Assembly (NCBI GenBank): GCA_964434955.1
Contig: CAYSXI010000010.1
Location: forward strand, 1 to 61,555
Direction of reading: 5' to 3'
DNA length: 61,555 bases
Origin: JANQLU01 sp964434955
GTDB taxonomy: Bacteria; Planctomycetota; Planctomycetia; Pirellulales; Pirellulaceae
Shown here in pieces: positions 35,488 to 44,947 of this stretch; position 1 is the stretch's first letter; each line of letters opens with the position of its first letter. A program made the translations under genes and the position numbers. Under the pieces are notes generated by a model, which worked only from the letters and a program-made list of their open reading frames with translations, ran no database searches and was not told the DNA's origin.

Positions 35488-37077
35488 ATGAGCGCGAAAA
35501 ACAAGTCCGCAGTTTTCACTGAGTTTGATCATCTCGATGAAGCCGGCAGAAACGAACGCTTCAAGCAGATTTTCCAAAATGCGCCGGATGCTGTTTTTCT
35601 AATCGTCGCGGACGGCCCCGATCGTGGGCGAATCGTGGCTGCCAATGCCGCCGCCGAGCGGATGCACCAATACGAGACCGGTGAGTTGAATGGCTTAACC
35701 ATCATGGAACTGGACGCGCCAGACGCAGCACGTGACGCGCCAGATCGTATTCGAAGATTGCTCTCCGGCGAAATTCTGACTTTCGAAATCAACCACCTGC
35801 GCAAGGATGGGAGCGTCTTTCCGGTCGAGGTCACCGCATCCAAAATCATGATCGATGACAGCCCGTTTATCCTTGCTTTCGATCGGGAAATCACCGATCG
35901 CAAGCGAGTCGAGGCGGAACATCGAAATCTTCAGCGGCAATTGCTTCAAAGTCAAAAAATGGAGGCGGTTGGTCAGTTGGCGGCGGGAATTGCACATGAA
36001 TTCAACAACATCCTCTTCAGCATCCTCGCCAATGTCGAGTATTTGATCAAAACGCACGCTCATGAGTTGCCCGACCACGTCCTCCGACCTGTACGGGAAA
36101 TAGAAAATGCCGGAGCGAAAGCATCGGCGTTAACCAAGCAATTGCTCTCATTCGTCCGCAAGAAGCATGCCAACATTTCATCGTTTGACCTGAATCAGGC
36201 AGTGACGGATCAGATCGGTTTGCTGGAACAGTTACTTGGCGATGGCGTGGATGTGCGAATGAACCTTGATCCCTCGGGCGCCTGGGTTCGCGCCGACCAG
36301 GCGGAGATTGAGAACGCGCTTTTGAATCTTTGTATTAACGCGCGGGATGCCATTGACGGAAATGGTGAAGTCGAGATCACGACAAGGGTTCTGGAATCAG
36401 GTGAGGGGAATGTTCCGTCCGATATTGAGCAAGCCCGCTATGTTCAACTGAGCGTCGCGGACAATGGGTGCGGAATTTCGAAGGACTTGCACGAGCGGAT
36501 TTTCGAGCCATTTTTTACGACCAAGCCAGTCGGTAAGGGAACGGGGCTGGGACTATCCATCGTTTTCGCGAACGTCACCAACTCCGAGGGGTTTATTCGC
36601 GTCGAAAGCGAAACAGGAAACGGAAGCGAGTTTCAGATTTATCTGCCGCTTGCCGAAGTTGGGGAAACAACACGGGGTGATGATAAATCGAACGTCCTGT
36701 CGACCACACGCGGTGCTGGCGAACTGATCCTGGTTTGCGATGACGACGAAATGGTGCTTTCTTCTTTATCGAACCTGATTGAATCATTCGGTTATCGCGT
36801 GCTGCGGGCGGAAGGCAGAACGCAGGCCATTGAGATAGCCGCTGAACAGGTCGGCGAGATCGCGATGCTCATCACTGATATCTCGATGCAGAAAATTGAT
36901 GGCGTTCAGTTAGGCCTGATGCTCAAAGAGCTCAAGCCCAACATGAAAGTCATCTGTGTTTCCGGCTATGGCTACCGGTTCATCGACTCCATTCGCAAAG
37001 CGAAATTCGAATTCGTCGAAAAGCCCATATCGGCAGCCAAGTTGTCGCAACTGATTCACAATACGCTGAACAAATAG
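35488..37077 (+). CDS. PAS-domain hybrid histidine kinase with receiver domain
   Basis: About 529 residues from the ATG at 35488; an upstream TTG at 35413 is less likely. Order: PAS domain about 20-140 (RFKQIFQNAPDAVFLIV, ITDRKRVEAEH), dimerisation/phosphoacceptor region with His170 in GIAHEFNNILFSIL, ATPase domain with N box LLNLCINARDAI, G1 VADNGCGI, F box IFEPFFTTK and G2 GKGTGLGLSI, and a receiver domain from about 410 with DDDE and the phospho-acceptor Asp464 (LITDISMQ), plus a Lys in EFVEKPIS. No membrane span is seen, so it is cytoplasmic. No separate response regulator lies beside it; output must pass to a partner elsewhere. Confidence 0.94.
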   Translation: MSAKNKSAVFTEFDHLDEAGRNERFKQIFQNAPDAVFLIVADGPDRGRIVAANAAAERMHQYETGELNGLTIMELDAPDAARDAPDRIRRLLSGEILTFEINHLRKDGSVFPVEVTASKIMIDDSPFILAFDREITDRKRVEAEHRNLQRQLLQSQKMEAVGQLAAGIAHEFNNILFSILANVEYLIKTHAHELPDHVLRPVREIENAGAKASALTKQLLSFVRKKHANISSFDLNQAVTDQIGLLEQLLGDGVDVRMNLDPSGAWVRADQAEIENALLNLCINARDAIDGNGEVEITTRVLESGEGNVPSDIEQARYVQLSVADNGCGISKDLHERIFEPFFTTKPVGKGTGLGLSIVFANVTNSEGFIRVESETGNGSEFQIYLPLAEVGETTRGDDKSNVLSTTRGAGELILVCDDDEMVLSSLSNLIESFGYRVLRAEGRTQAIEIAAEQVGEIAMLITDISMQKIDGVQLGLMLKELKPNMKVICVSGYGYRFIDSIRKAKFEFVEKPISAAKLSQLIHNTLNK

Positions 37078-37135
37078 CCGGCGACCGAAACGTCCTGAAT
37101 TGAGACATCATCGGCAAACAAGCATTCGACTAGCG

Positions 37136-38932
37136 CTACTCGTAGAACTGCAAAGCCTTGATTGTTTTGGAAACGGAATTCAAGTTGGGGCCGCCCACGG
37201 TGACGTGAACAGAACCGGCCGACTTGGGGTGAATCTCGAGTTTGGCGATTCCCTTTTTGTCTGCTTTGCCGACGACGTAAATTTCCTTGCCCTTCCAGAC
37301 GCAAATGGTCGCGCCGGGTGTATCCGTTTTGACTTCGAGAATCTGTTTTCGCAAATCGACCATTGCCTCAACTGTAACTTTGGGTGTTCGCGGGGCCTTC
37401 GCCCGCATGTCCAAGGTTGGATCGCCCAGAAGATTGAGTTCGCAGATACAAAGATGGTATCCGGCAGTTTTTTTCGCATCGGGAATCATTTCGGCTTTGG
37501 CTTTCATGAGGGCCTCACCGGTTGTTAGTTCGCCTCCAAGTCCCCCGACCCAATAGCGAGTCATGGTTTGGGTCGTACCGTCGAGCTTGCCTTCTTGAAC
37601 CATCAACCGAAAATCGGATCGGCTGTGAAAGTGCGCTTTGCCCGTGCGAATCGGCGCGACGATCGCCACAGAGCCCGCATTCGGTTTTCGTATCATCGAT
37701 TCGACAATCGAAGGGTCCTTCTTGGAATCGTATTCGCCGGTGTTGCAGGAAACCGTCGTGATCAAGGGATAGGCATTGTTATTTTGCAAGCGGTCGACAT
37801 CTTTGGCCGTAAACTTGGAGTTTTCCAAGACCCAGAAAGGCAAAAGGCCATGCCCGTGAATATGGAACTTGCCAACCGACTTTTGATTGATCAGGCTCAC
37901 CAAGTTTTCAGCACTCAATTGATGGCTTCCAGGTTCCCCTTGCGCGTCCCAGGGGGTTTCCGCTGAGAAAAATCGGTCTGCCTTTCCCTGTTGCCAAGAC
38001 TTGGCGACAAACGCGTCCCAACTCTTTCTGACTTTCGGGTACGCAGGACTGTCCGTGCAGGTATACACCATTTGATGAGCAAACTGGGTGGTCGGGTAAT
38101 TCGATTCGTAGGCAATGACTTTCGCCGTGAACGCTTTGATATCCGCTTCGGTTCGAACCGGGATACGGCCGAGGCCGACGGTGCCATCCGGATAAGTGAT
38201 TGCATCTCGGTCCTCTTTGAACTCGCCGTACTTCCCATCGCCATCGGCATCCCAATTGGTCGGGCTCAGGTAAACAATATCTGTCGGGATTCCTCTTCTT
38301 TCAGCCGCGTGAAACGTTCGGTGTCCCCCGGGGACGATGCCGCCGGTCGGTTCACAGTCGCCACCGAGTATCACCCAACGTGTTCCGTGCTTCTCGATGT
38401 GTTCGCGAACACAAAGTCGAATCTGTTCCTGGACATTTTTTGCTTTGTATTGCTTCTGGATCTGCGAGACCGTGACGATTTTCGTTGCCTTGCCGTTTTT
38501 CGTTTTCCATTCGGCAAAGGGCAACCAGGCCTTTGCCAACTCGTTGTTGGTGATCAACAAGACGGTTGACTGCTTAACGCCCGTCACTGGCGACTTGGCC
38601 GGTTTTGTATTCGATGGCTTCACTCGTTCGGTTTTTGATGGCGAGATTTTTTTGGGCGGGTTGGTTCGAACCTCGTTCAGAGCCTCCATTCGTCCCGCAA
38701 ATTCCTTGGCGGAAATCTGTCCGTTTCCATCTGAATCCACCGCCTTAGCAAACGCTTCGAGCCATTCAAAGTTTGGCAGTCGTTGCTTGGCATAAGTTTT
38801 GAACTCCGATGTGGAAACTTTTCCATCGCCATCGGTGTCGAGGGACTTCAAGTCGGCTTGTTGAGCTGAGGCGGAACCTGCGACCGCCAACATCGAAAGA
38901 AAAGCAAGAGTGAAGACAAGTTTGGAGTTCAT
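37136..38932 (-). CDS. Secreted gingipain-like (C25) peptidase with EF-hands
   Basis: About 598 residues from the ATG at 38932, where the signal peptide begins (MNSKLVFTLAFLSMLAVAG). Two calcium-binding EF-hand loops follow at once: DTDGDGKVSTSEF and DSDGNGQISAKEF. After a Pro/Lys/Ser linker comes a caspase-like C25 peptidase domain (about 105-495): VLLITNNELAKAW, RWVILGGDCEPTGG, the His dyad member in FHIHGHGLLPF (about residue 360) and the Cys in TTVSCNTGEYD (Cys396). The last 90 residues form an Ig-like beta domain (VTVEAMVDLRKQILEVKTD), as in gingipains. It is probably a periplasmic or extracellular endopeptidase activated or stabilised by calcium. Convergent with the hybrid kinase gene. 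Confidence 0.88.
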   Translation of the reverse strand: MNSKLVFTLAFLSMLAVAGSASAQQADLKSLDTDGDGKVSTSEFKTYAKQRLPNFEWLEAFAKAVDSDGNGQISAKEFAGRMEALNEVRTNPPKKISPSKTERVKPSNTKPAKSPVTGVKQSTVLLITNNELAKAWLPFAEWKTKNGKATKIVTVSQIQKQYKAKNVQEQIRLCVREHIEKHGTRWVILGGDCEPTGGIVPGGHRTFHAAERRGIPTDIVYLSPTNWDADGDGKYGEFKEDRDAITYPDGTVGLGRIPVRTEADIKAFTAKVIAYESNYPTTQFAHQMVYTCTDSPAYPKVRKSWDAFVAKSWQQGKADRFFSAETPWDAQGEPGSHQLSAENLVSLINQKSVGKFHIHGHGLLPFWVLENSKFTAKDVDRLQNNNAYPLITTVSCNTGEYDSKKDPSIVESMIRKPNAGSVAIVAPIRTGKAHFHSRSDFRLMVQEGKLDGTTQTMTRYWVGGLGGELTTGEALMKAKAEMIPDAKKTAGYHLCICELNLLGDPTLDMRAKAPRTPKVTVEAMVDLRKQILEVKTDTPGATICVWKGKEIYVVGKADKKGIAKLEIHPKSAGSVHVTVGGPNLNSVSKTIKALQFYE

Positions 38933-39086
38933 CGCGTGATCCCGTATTGCAACCAAGAGCCGGCGTTCAAAAAGTTTGACGGTTCATTCATGATAACAGA
39001 CCGCGGACTTCAATAGTATTCAAGCTTCTCGTCGTATTCCCTTAACGCGAGCGCATGCTCTGATCCACCCGAGCACAAGCACCAAC

Positions 39087-39116
39087 GAAAAAAGCCGCCC
39101 TGGCAAAGAGCGGCTT
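39087..39116 (-). terminator. Rho-independent terminator of the kinase-esterase gene
   Basis: Read on the - strand, AAGCCGC (39116-39110) pairs with GCGGCTT (39098-39092) across an 11-nt loop, followed by further U residues (39091-39087). It stands 26 nt after the stop codon at 39142. Confidence 0.8.
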
Positions 39117-39141
39117 CGCGTTGATCTGGAGTCGAAGTGGG

Positions 39142-42100
39142 CTAGTCGGATTTGGACTGCTCCAACATCCACTTGTAGACCTCCGGTCTTGTATACATTT
39201 CGGTCCAGGCATCGTGATGATTGCGTTTGGGCGCCGTCAAGATATACCGGCGTTTGAGATAGTCCGTATCTGAAACGTCGGGGCTGTCGATTCGAAGAAA
39301 CTTGTCGTCACCTCGTTTCTCAAGCTGCTTGATGGCCTTCAGAGAATCTCCAAAAGATCCATCGCCCGTGTTGTGAGCAATCCAAATTGCCGGTTTCGCC
39401 AGTTCATCAAAGTCTTTCACGTCGTTGATGTTTCCAGCAATCGGAACGATCGCGGCGAACAAATTGGGAAGTTTCGCCGCAAGTCCCCAGGTCCCGTGGC
39501 CGCCTCGGCTCAGTCCTGTCAGGTAAACCCGATCCATGTCCCCGCGATAAGATTTGGCGACCTGGTTGACGATCTCTTCGACGGTCTCAGGATGATTGTA
39601 GTATTGCCCCGTCTTGATATGCGGCATCACGACGATGAACGAATCCAGAATCAGTTGATTACGCTCGATCGACATGTCCTCCTCATCTCGAATCAAGCGA
39701 GCAAGGCCCCACCAATTCACCGACTCAATGGGTCCGCCAACACCCCAGGCGCCGGTCAACGAAACGAGGATCGGAAACTCTTTGTTGCTGTCTCCGTGCG
39801 ATTTGGGAAGATAAAGTGTGTAGCCATCCATGTCGCCACCATCCACTTTGATCGTGGCGATTTTGCCGGGTCCAGGTGTCTCCGCCAATTTCTTGTACGC
39901 AGCCAGGTAGTTTTCAGCCGTTTCACGGCTCATTCCACTTCCGCTTCCCCCCAGTCCACTTCCTCCCAAACTCTTACCTTTCGAGCTCGAAGTGATCGCA
40001 CCGTTGGAGACGTCGATCACTTTGAATTCAATTTCGCCCGAATCGGACTTGCAGTGAATGGTCGCTTCTCCGTCATTGAAGACTCGTTCGTTCCAGCGAC
40101 CGTTTTCATCGCTCGACGTTTCAAACCCTTCCAGCTCATTCTCGACGGGCATCCGAACTTTTGCCGCAACGTCCGATCGCATGATCAACTTCAGGTTTCC
40201 TTGGGTTGCCCCGAAGTGGCTATTCTTCGCCGGTGTCTTATCCATAAGAACCTTGACGTTTCCATCGAGCGCATAAGCCTGGACGAGCCCCTGCGTGTTT
40301 TCGACGGTGATGTCGCCACCCGACGTTTGTACATAGACTTTGCCTTTGCTTTCACCCAGCCAGACACTTCCGCCGGAGCTTCGGACACGCGCACCTTCAT
40401 CGGCGTTTGAAATATAAACGTCGCTGTTAAGCGCCAAGACTTCGGCTTTGCCTCCGCAGCCGGCGGTGACGTCGATACAGCCCCCAGAACCTTCAACATT
40501 GAGGTTGCCGTCGACTCGATCGACTTTGATTTTTCCACTCCTGGCGATCGCGTTGACGTCACTTTCAAGCTGTCCGATCGTGATGTTGCCTTCCGCCAGG
40601 TCGATGCGAGGCGCGAATCCCTTGGGAACGGATACGCGGAACAAAACTCGGGAGAGTGGGCTACCATGTTCCTTCAGTGACTTATCGGCGCTGGTCCGAA
40701 TGACCATTCCATCCTCGGAAGGAATGATTCGCATCGTGTGGTCCGCAAGAATGTTTTCCGCAGCAGCTTGAGTGGCCGCCTCAATTCGACGCATCATGGT
40801 CACGGAGACTTTGTCCTTCGTTTCATTGGGGCGAATGACGACGTCACCGATGTTTGACTTGAGTTCGAGCGTGCCCCCGGGAGTGACTCTAAATGCTTGT
40901 TGCCATTTCTGGTCAAACGTTGCGGTCGCGCCGGTGTCCCAATCGCCTTCCAATTCTCTCCATGCAATTGTCGGCTCATCGGAGACTTCGATGTCCTCGA
41001 TTTTTTCGTTGAAAAATGAAACCGGCGATTTTGAAAAGTTGGGTGAATCCTTCGCCTCGCCTTTCGCCGCGGGATTCGAGAAGAGACGTTCCGATAGACT
41101 CGGGCCCCATAACAGCGCACAAAGAGCGAGGGCGATTCCACCGAACAAGAGGCCGGTGGCAATCAGGTTCCGTTGTTGGGGTTTCTCCTGAGCGACTTTG
41201 GTTTTGATCACGGGCTTGGCAGGCATCCAATCGCGATTTGGTTTTGGCGAAGTGGTTGGGCTCTGCAGATAGGCCAACTCGGCTTCGAGTACTTTCGCGA
41301 CTTCCTTGGCCGATTGAAAACGATCGTCAGGATTCTTGGCCATCAGGCGACCGATCAGTGCACAAAGCCATTCTTCGATCTCCGGGTTGAACTCGCGAAT
41401 TTGCCGCGGTTCCGCCTGACAAACTTTGTTGATCATTCCAAACAGGGTTTCCGCGCGAAATGGCGGCCGCGCGGTGCAGGCGGCATACAAAAGACTGCCC
41501 AGGCTGAACAAGTCCGAGCGTGGATCAACTGGATCCCCTTTGGCTTGTTCGGGTGCCATGTATTGCGGCGTTCCCGCAATGGTACCGCTTTGCGTCATCG
41601 AAGCCTCATCGGTGACACGGGCAAGTCCGAAATCGGTGACCATGGCTCGATCCACCGTGTTCTCAAGAATCACATTTGCCGGTTTGACATCCCGGTGAAC
41701 GATTCCCTGCTTGTGAGCCGCGGCCAAACCCAGTGCCACCTGGTAACCGATCCGTGTCACTTCACATGTGTCGAGCGAACCGTTCTTGTCGATGCGCTGA
41801 AGAAGTGAAACACCGGGAACATATTGCATGACGATAAATGGAATGCCCTGGTGCTCGTCGACCGCGTAAATGGGGACCACGTTTTCATGAATCACGGCCG
41901 CAATCGCGCGGCCTTCGCGCTCAAATCGTTTTCGAGCCGCACCGCGGGACGAATAGACCGGAGACATCATCTTGATGGCGACGTATCGGTTGAGACTTGG
42001 CTCGAGTGCCTTCAGCACGATCCCGGTACTACCCTGACCGATCACGCCGCAAATTTCATAGGATCCCAAGCGCCCAAGCATCTTGGGGTCATCCGTCGGA

Positions 42101-42357
42101 GCAAGTCGATCGATGATTCGTTGAAGACGCTCATCGTCTTGAACGTGGTCGGCAACGTCGTCGGTCAGCGGTTCGTTTTGGCGAATGCTTTTCCAGACCG
42201 TGGCGCTGGCCGCGACGTTTTCCAGTTGTTGTTGGCAGTCGTTGCACTCGCCAAGGTGTTCCTGGATTCGGGCTTCCAACGGTTCGTCGAGTTTCTCGTT
42301 GAGATAATCACTCAACACGGCTTGATCAAAACAGGTTTGCTGATTGGGCTTGTTCAT
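39142..42357 (-). CDS. Fusion: zinc-finger head + Ser/Thr kinase + adhesin-like region + esterase
   Basis: 1071 residues in four parts. Residues 34-41 show the anti-sigma ZAS motif H-x3-C-x2-C (HLGECNDC). The kinase domain, about 97-360, is intact: GQGSTGIVLKA, Lys129, IVHRDVKPANVIL with Asp223, TDFGLARV. A membrane helix lies at about 398-416. Outside, residues about 490-785 repeat short beta units (GNLNVEGSGGCIDVTAGCGG, VYVQTSGGDITVENTQG) like DUF4097-type adhesin repeats. A Gly/Ser linker (about 796-808) leads to an alpha/beta-hydrolase, about 815-1070, with nucleophile elbow GLSRGG (Ser949), Asp near 998 and His in NHHDAW. The GGAG-led start is 25 nt after the ECF sigma stop, so both are co-expressed. 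Kinase signalling linked to an external esterase is inferred. Confidence 0.92.
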   Translation of the reverse strand: MNKPNQQTCFDQAVLSDYLNEKLDEPLEARIQEHLGECNDCQQQLENVAASATVWKSIRQNEPLTDDVADHVQDDERLQRIIDRLAPTDDPKMLGRLGSYEICGVIGQGSTGIVLKALEPSLNRYVAIKMMSPVYSSRGAARKRFEREGRAIAAVIHENVVPIYAVDEHQGIPFIVMQYVPGVSLLQRIDKNGSLDTCEVTRIGYQVALGLAAAHKQGIVHRDVKPANVILENTVDRAMVTDFGLARVTDEASMTQSGTIAGTPQYMAPEQAKGDPVDPRSDLFSLGSLLYAACTARPPFRAETLFGMINKVCQAEPRQIREFNPEIEEWLCALIGRLMAKNPDDRFQSAKEVAKVLEAELAYLQSPTTSPKPNRDWMPAKPVIKTKVAQEKPQQRNLIATGLLFGGIALALCALLWGPSLSERLFSNPAAKGEAKDSPNFSKSPVSFFNEKIEDIEVSDEPTIAWRELEGDWDTGATATFDQKWQQAFRVTPGGTLELKSNIGDVVIRPNETKDKVSVTMMRRIEAATQAAAENILADHTMRIIPSEDGMVIRTSADKSLKEHGSPLSRVLFRVSVPKGFAPRIDLAEGNITIGQLESDVNAIARSGKIKVDRVDGNLNVEGSGGCIDVTAGCGGKAEVLALNSDVYISNADEGARVRSSGGSVWLGESKGKVYVQTSGGDITVENTQGLVQAYALDGNVKVLMDKTPAKNSHFGATQGNLKLIMRSDVAAKVRMPVENELEGFETSSDENGRWNERVFNDGEATIHCKSDSGEIEFKVIDVSNGAITSSSKGKSLGGSGLGGSGSGMSRETAENYLAAYKKLAETPGPGKIATIKVDGGDMDGYTLYLPKSHGDSNKEFPILVSLTGAWGVGGPIESVNWWGLARLIRDEEDMSIERNQLILDSFIVVMPHIKTGQYYNHPETVEEIVNQVAKSYRGDMDRVYLTGLSRGGHGTWGLAAKLPNLFAAIVPIAGNINDVKDFDELAKPAIWIAHNTGDGSFGDSLKAIKQLEKRGDDKFLRIDSPDVSDTDYLKRRYILTAPKRNHHDAWTEMYTRPEVYKWMLEQSKSD

Positions 42358-42368
42358 ATCTTCTCCAA

Positions 42369-42387
42369 AAGTGAACTTGGTTCACTT
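42369..42387 (-). promoter_or_regulatory. Perfect hairpin at the ECF-sigma/kinase junction
   Basis: AAGTGAAC-TTG-GTTCACTT: 8-bp arms with a 3-nt loop, overlapping the sigma gene's stop codon (42382-42384). On the - strand it is followed by UU then the GGAG ribosome site of the kinase gene. It could reduce kinase relative to sigma output by attenuation or translational restraint. Confidence 0.5.
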
Positions 42388-42996
42388 GGCACCGGGGCCG
42401 ATGTCGACACCTTGATCCAGCTCTGAAATCTTGTCCCGAATTCGAGCGACGACCCGACATTTGGCGGTGTAGACACTGCCGATGGAGATGCCAAGTTGAC
42501 TAGCGACTTTTTCTGCTTGTTCACCATCAATGGCGGTTTTGCAGAACGACAACCAGGTGACTTCTTTGACTTCTGATTTCACCTGTTGTGAAGCCCAATC
42601 AAAAAGAGCGCGTTGGTACTCGATTTCGAAAGTCGTTTCTTGTGGGTTCGAATCGGGTACTTCGGCAAGCATCATTGCAACTTGGGAATCTCCCGAAGCC
42701 GTCACTTTTTTGGCTTTCCGATCGATCACATCAACCGCGACATTTCGGGCAACTTGAAAAAGCCAGCCGCGAAATTTGCCTTTGCTTTGGTCGGGATCCC
42801 AGGAGGAAACTTTTTTCATGACGGCGGTCAGGACATCTTGAAGCACATCCTCGCAATCCGCTTCCTGCAAGCCTTTGCTGCAGCAAAAACGAAAAAGTGC
42901 CTTCTCGTAGACGGAAAGGAATTCGGCCCACGCGTCCTCACTTTTGTCGCTTAATTGAAGCAGCAGACTGGCTCGAGTTTGCGGAACTTCGTGCAT
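42382..42996 (-). CDS. ECF-type RNA polymerase sigma factor
   Basis: 204 residues. Region 2: AWAEFLSVYEKALFRFC, DCEDVLQDVLTAVMKKV and FRGWLFQVARNVAVDVIDRK. A linker of about 35 residues, then region 4 (about 140-190) with the helix-turn-helix EKVASQLGISIGSVYTAKCR. It is distant in sequence from the sigma factor at 12735 but has the same arrangement with a zinc-head Ser/Thr kinase directly downstream. This repeated pairing suggests that the kinase's cytoplasmic head binds the sigma factor and that phosphorylation or a signal frees it; this is inferred from known ECF/kinase groups. Confidence 0.92.
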   Translation of the reverse strand: MHEVPQTRASLLLQLSDKSEDAWAEFLSVYEKALFRFCCSKGLQEADCEDVLQDVLTAVMKKVSSWDPDQSKGKFRGWLFQVARNVAVDVIDRKAKKVTASGDSQVAMMLAEVPDSNPQETTFEIEYQRALFDWASQQVKSEVKEVTWLSFCKTAIDGEQAEKVASQLGISIGSVYTAKCRVVARIRDKISELDQGVDIGPGAK

Positions 42997-43154
42997 TTAA
43001 CCCTTTCCCTTTGATTGAGTTCTATCATACCTCTCCCAAGGGTCGGGATTCTTACACGGAAATCAGCCGTGGAAAAAAATAATTCTCGCAAAGGGATTAC
43101 AGGAAGCTGAATTGCCCCCGAATTGGCCCGTTGAATTGGAGTTTCGCCGGCTGG

Positions 43155-44108
43155 CTACTTCTTGGCTGGTCCCTTCAGTTTCTTCCCATTGGTGGTGATC
43201 ACCTGGAAGTGATGAATGCCTGCTGCCTGGCCATCAACATATTTCCAGACCACTTTCTTCTCTCGCGTGACCTCAAATACTTTCGGGGCGTTTCGGTCAA
43301 CACGTCCGCCGGCGTAACTGGTAATCACAATGTTGCCATTGGGGAGGACTTGCCCGCCACAAGGATCCTGTAGCCATTTGCCGGGTAGGTCATCATTCGT
43401 AAGAGTCCAAACAACCTTGCCATTTTTGTCGAAATCAACCACTCGATTTCCGTTCGTGCAACAAACCAGCGTGTGGCCGTCGCCGTGACGAATCGCCGTG
43501 AACGGCCACGAACGAATTTTTCGTTCCGTGTCCCCCGGGACGGTGGTGTCCAATTTGCTGATAACTTCACCTTTGGGCGAGTATTGGAATACAGCAAAGT
43601 CGAGAAGGTGAGGAGCCAAAAAGGTTCCATCGGGTAGTTTTCGCGCCATTCGCGTTTGCATGTGGTGGTTCTTCTTTTGACAACCAAGCGGAAACTCGGC
43701 GGCAACTTTTCCTTCAGCAGTGATTTCCAGAAGCCTCGGCTTGGCACCAGCTTCGGTGATCACGAAGTTTCCTTCTTCCGTTGGCTGAGCGCTGTTGACT
43801 TCACTTTGGGTGCCCTTCCAAATCAGCGTTTCTTCACCTTCCGGATTGATTTTGACAACGGCACCGCCCCTGTACTTTTTTGATTTACTCAAAGTCAGAA
43901 TGACGCTTCCGTCGTCAAGAACATAGCCATCGCGAGTCGAAGCTGGATAGGTCCAGCTTTTCTTGCCATCTTCGCCCATGATGTAGGTTTTGCTGCCACA
44001 GGCGAGAAAACTGTGTGTTGTTTCCTGTCCCACGATCTGGCGCAACGGCAGGAAGCAAAAGGCAAAAAATGCGCAGTTGAGAGTCAAAAAAATCAATCTG
44101 AATTTCAT
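43155..44108 (-). CDS. Secreted beta-propeller protein (PQQ/NHL-like repeats)
   Basis: 317 residues with a signal peptide (LIFLTLNCAFFAFCFLPLRQ). Repeats alternate a variable strand with a glycine turn and hydrophobic strands: WTYPASTRDGYVLDDGSVIL, GNFVITEAGAKPRLLEITAE, NGNRVVDFDKNGKVVWTLTN and PNGNIVITSYAGGRVD. This fits a six- or seven-bladed propeller of the kind seen in arylsulfotransferase-like and PQQ-like proteins. No catalytic His pair is obvious apart from NHHMQTRM and IHHFQVI. Binding or scaffolding is as likely as enzyme activity. It is a single gene with 158 bp to the upstream sigma gene. Confidence 0.8.
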   Translation of the reverse strand: MKFRLIFLTLNCAFFAFCFLPLRQIVGQETTHSFLACGSKTYIMGEDGKKSWTYPASTRDGYVLDDGSVILTLSKSKKYRGGAVVKINPEGEETLIWKGTQSEVNSAQPTEEGNFVITEAGAKPRLLEITAEGKVAAEFPLGCQKKNHHMQTRMARKLPDGTFLAPHLLDFAVFQYSPKGEVISKLDTTVPGDTERKIRSWPFTAIRHGDGHTLVCCTNGNRVVDFDKNGKVVWTLTNDDLPGKWLQDPCGGQVLPNGNIVITSYAGGRVDRNAPKVFEVTREKKVVWKYVDGQAAGIHHFQVITTNGKKLKGPAKK

Positions 44109-44383
44109 ATTAGTTTTCCCAAGTCATTTCCTCATTTCTGCCATGATTATATCACCGCGCGACGAGCAAATCAGGTCATCCATGTCGACAGGGTTGGCTC
44201 GCAAGGTTCAACGTCACCAGCAATCGATTCACAGTTGGAGTCTCGTTTGTGCCAACCGATCGTCAGCAACCTGGAGATTCTTGGCGGCCGGGTTCGATTT
44301 CTACGACGACAAAACGCGGCTGCGAAGCTATGGAGCATGCATGGCGATTTCAAGATTCGCGTGGCCTTCTCATGAAGAAGCAC

Positions 44384-44881
44384 TCAACGGTTGAGCATCC
44401 AGATTGAAAAGTTCAAACAGGAAGCAAAGCTGACCCAAAGCCAGTAAGGGAGCATCAGAAACGTCGCAAGCCGTGAATGGCGATCAAAAAACCAAGCGAC
44501 CAAGCCGATGGCCAGCCAAAGCAAAAGGATGCAAGCGAACGCCCACCCGGGTTGCTGCATTCCAAAGAATAAAATGGACCAAAGACTATTGAGAACCAGG
44601 TGACCCGCGAAACCAAGAAGCGCCATTCGTGTTCGATTCCAGGGGGCCGATGTCCAAACAAGACAGGCAGCCGCACCCATCGCAAGGTAAAGCGCCGTCC
44701 AGACCGGTCCGAAAATCCAGCCGGGAGGATTCCAGGTCGGCTTGTTGAGGTCAACGTACCAGTCGTTGACACTGGAAGTTGTCGCCCACCCTCCGATCGC
44801 ACCGGCAACAAACGGCAGCAAGAGCCAGATTGCACAACCGGCAACCGTGGCGAAACTGGATCTCGACGAGGACTTGGTCAT
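44384..44881 (-). CDS. tspO: TspO/MBR family membrane protein
   Basis: 165 residues with five membrane helices, the usual topology and length. Signatures: LNKPTWNPPGWIFGPVWTAL, HLVLNSLWSILFF, and at the end LPYWLWVSFASCLNFSIWML. TspO proteins bind porphyrins and cholesterol and are linked to tetrapyrrole handling, oxygen response and stress. It lies 66 nt downstream of a truncated haemoglobin gene on the same strand, and upstream of that is a VIT1-type metal transporter, so the three may serve haem, oxygen and iron homeostasis together. There is only a weak ribosome site before the ATG. Confidence 0.95.
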   Translation of the reverse strand: MTKSSSRSSFATVAGCAIWLLLPFVAGAIGGWATTSSVNDWYVDLNKPTWNPPGWIFGPVWTALYLAMGAAACLVWTSAPWNRTRMALLGFAGHLVLNSLWSILFFGMQQPGWAFACILLLWLAIGLVAWFFDRHSRLATFLMLPYWLWVSFASCLNFSIWMLNR

Positions 44882-44947
44882 GACATTACTTGCGAAAACT
44901 GACTCCCAATTGATTATCCTAATCAGACCCGAAACAGGACAACTGAT

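Noticed and set aside
39373..40410. 345-codon + strand frame opposite the kinase-esterase fusion
   Set aside because: Antisense to the well-supported hydrolase and adhesin regions; no domain or start signal.
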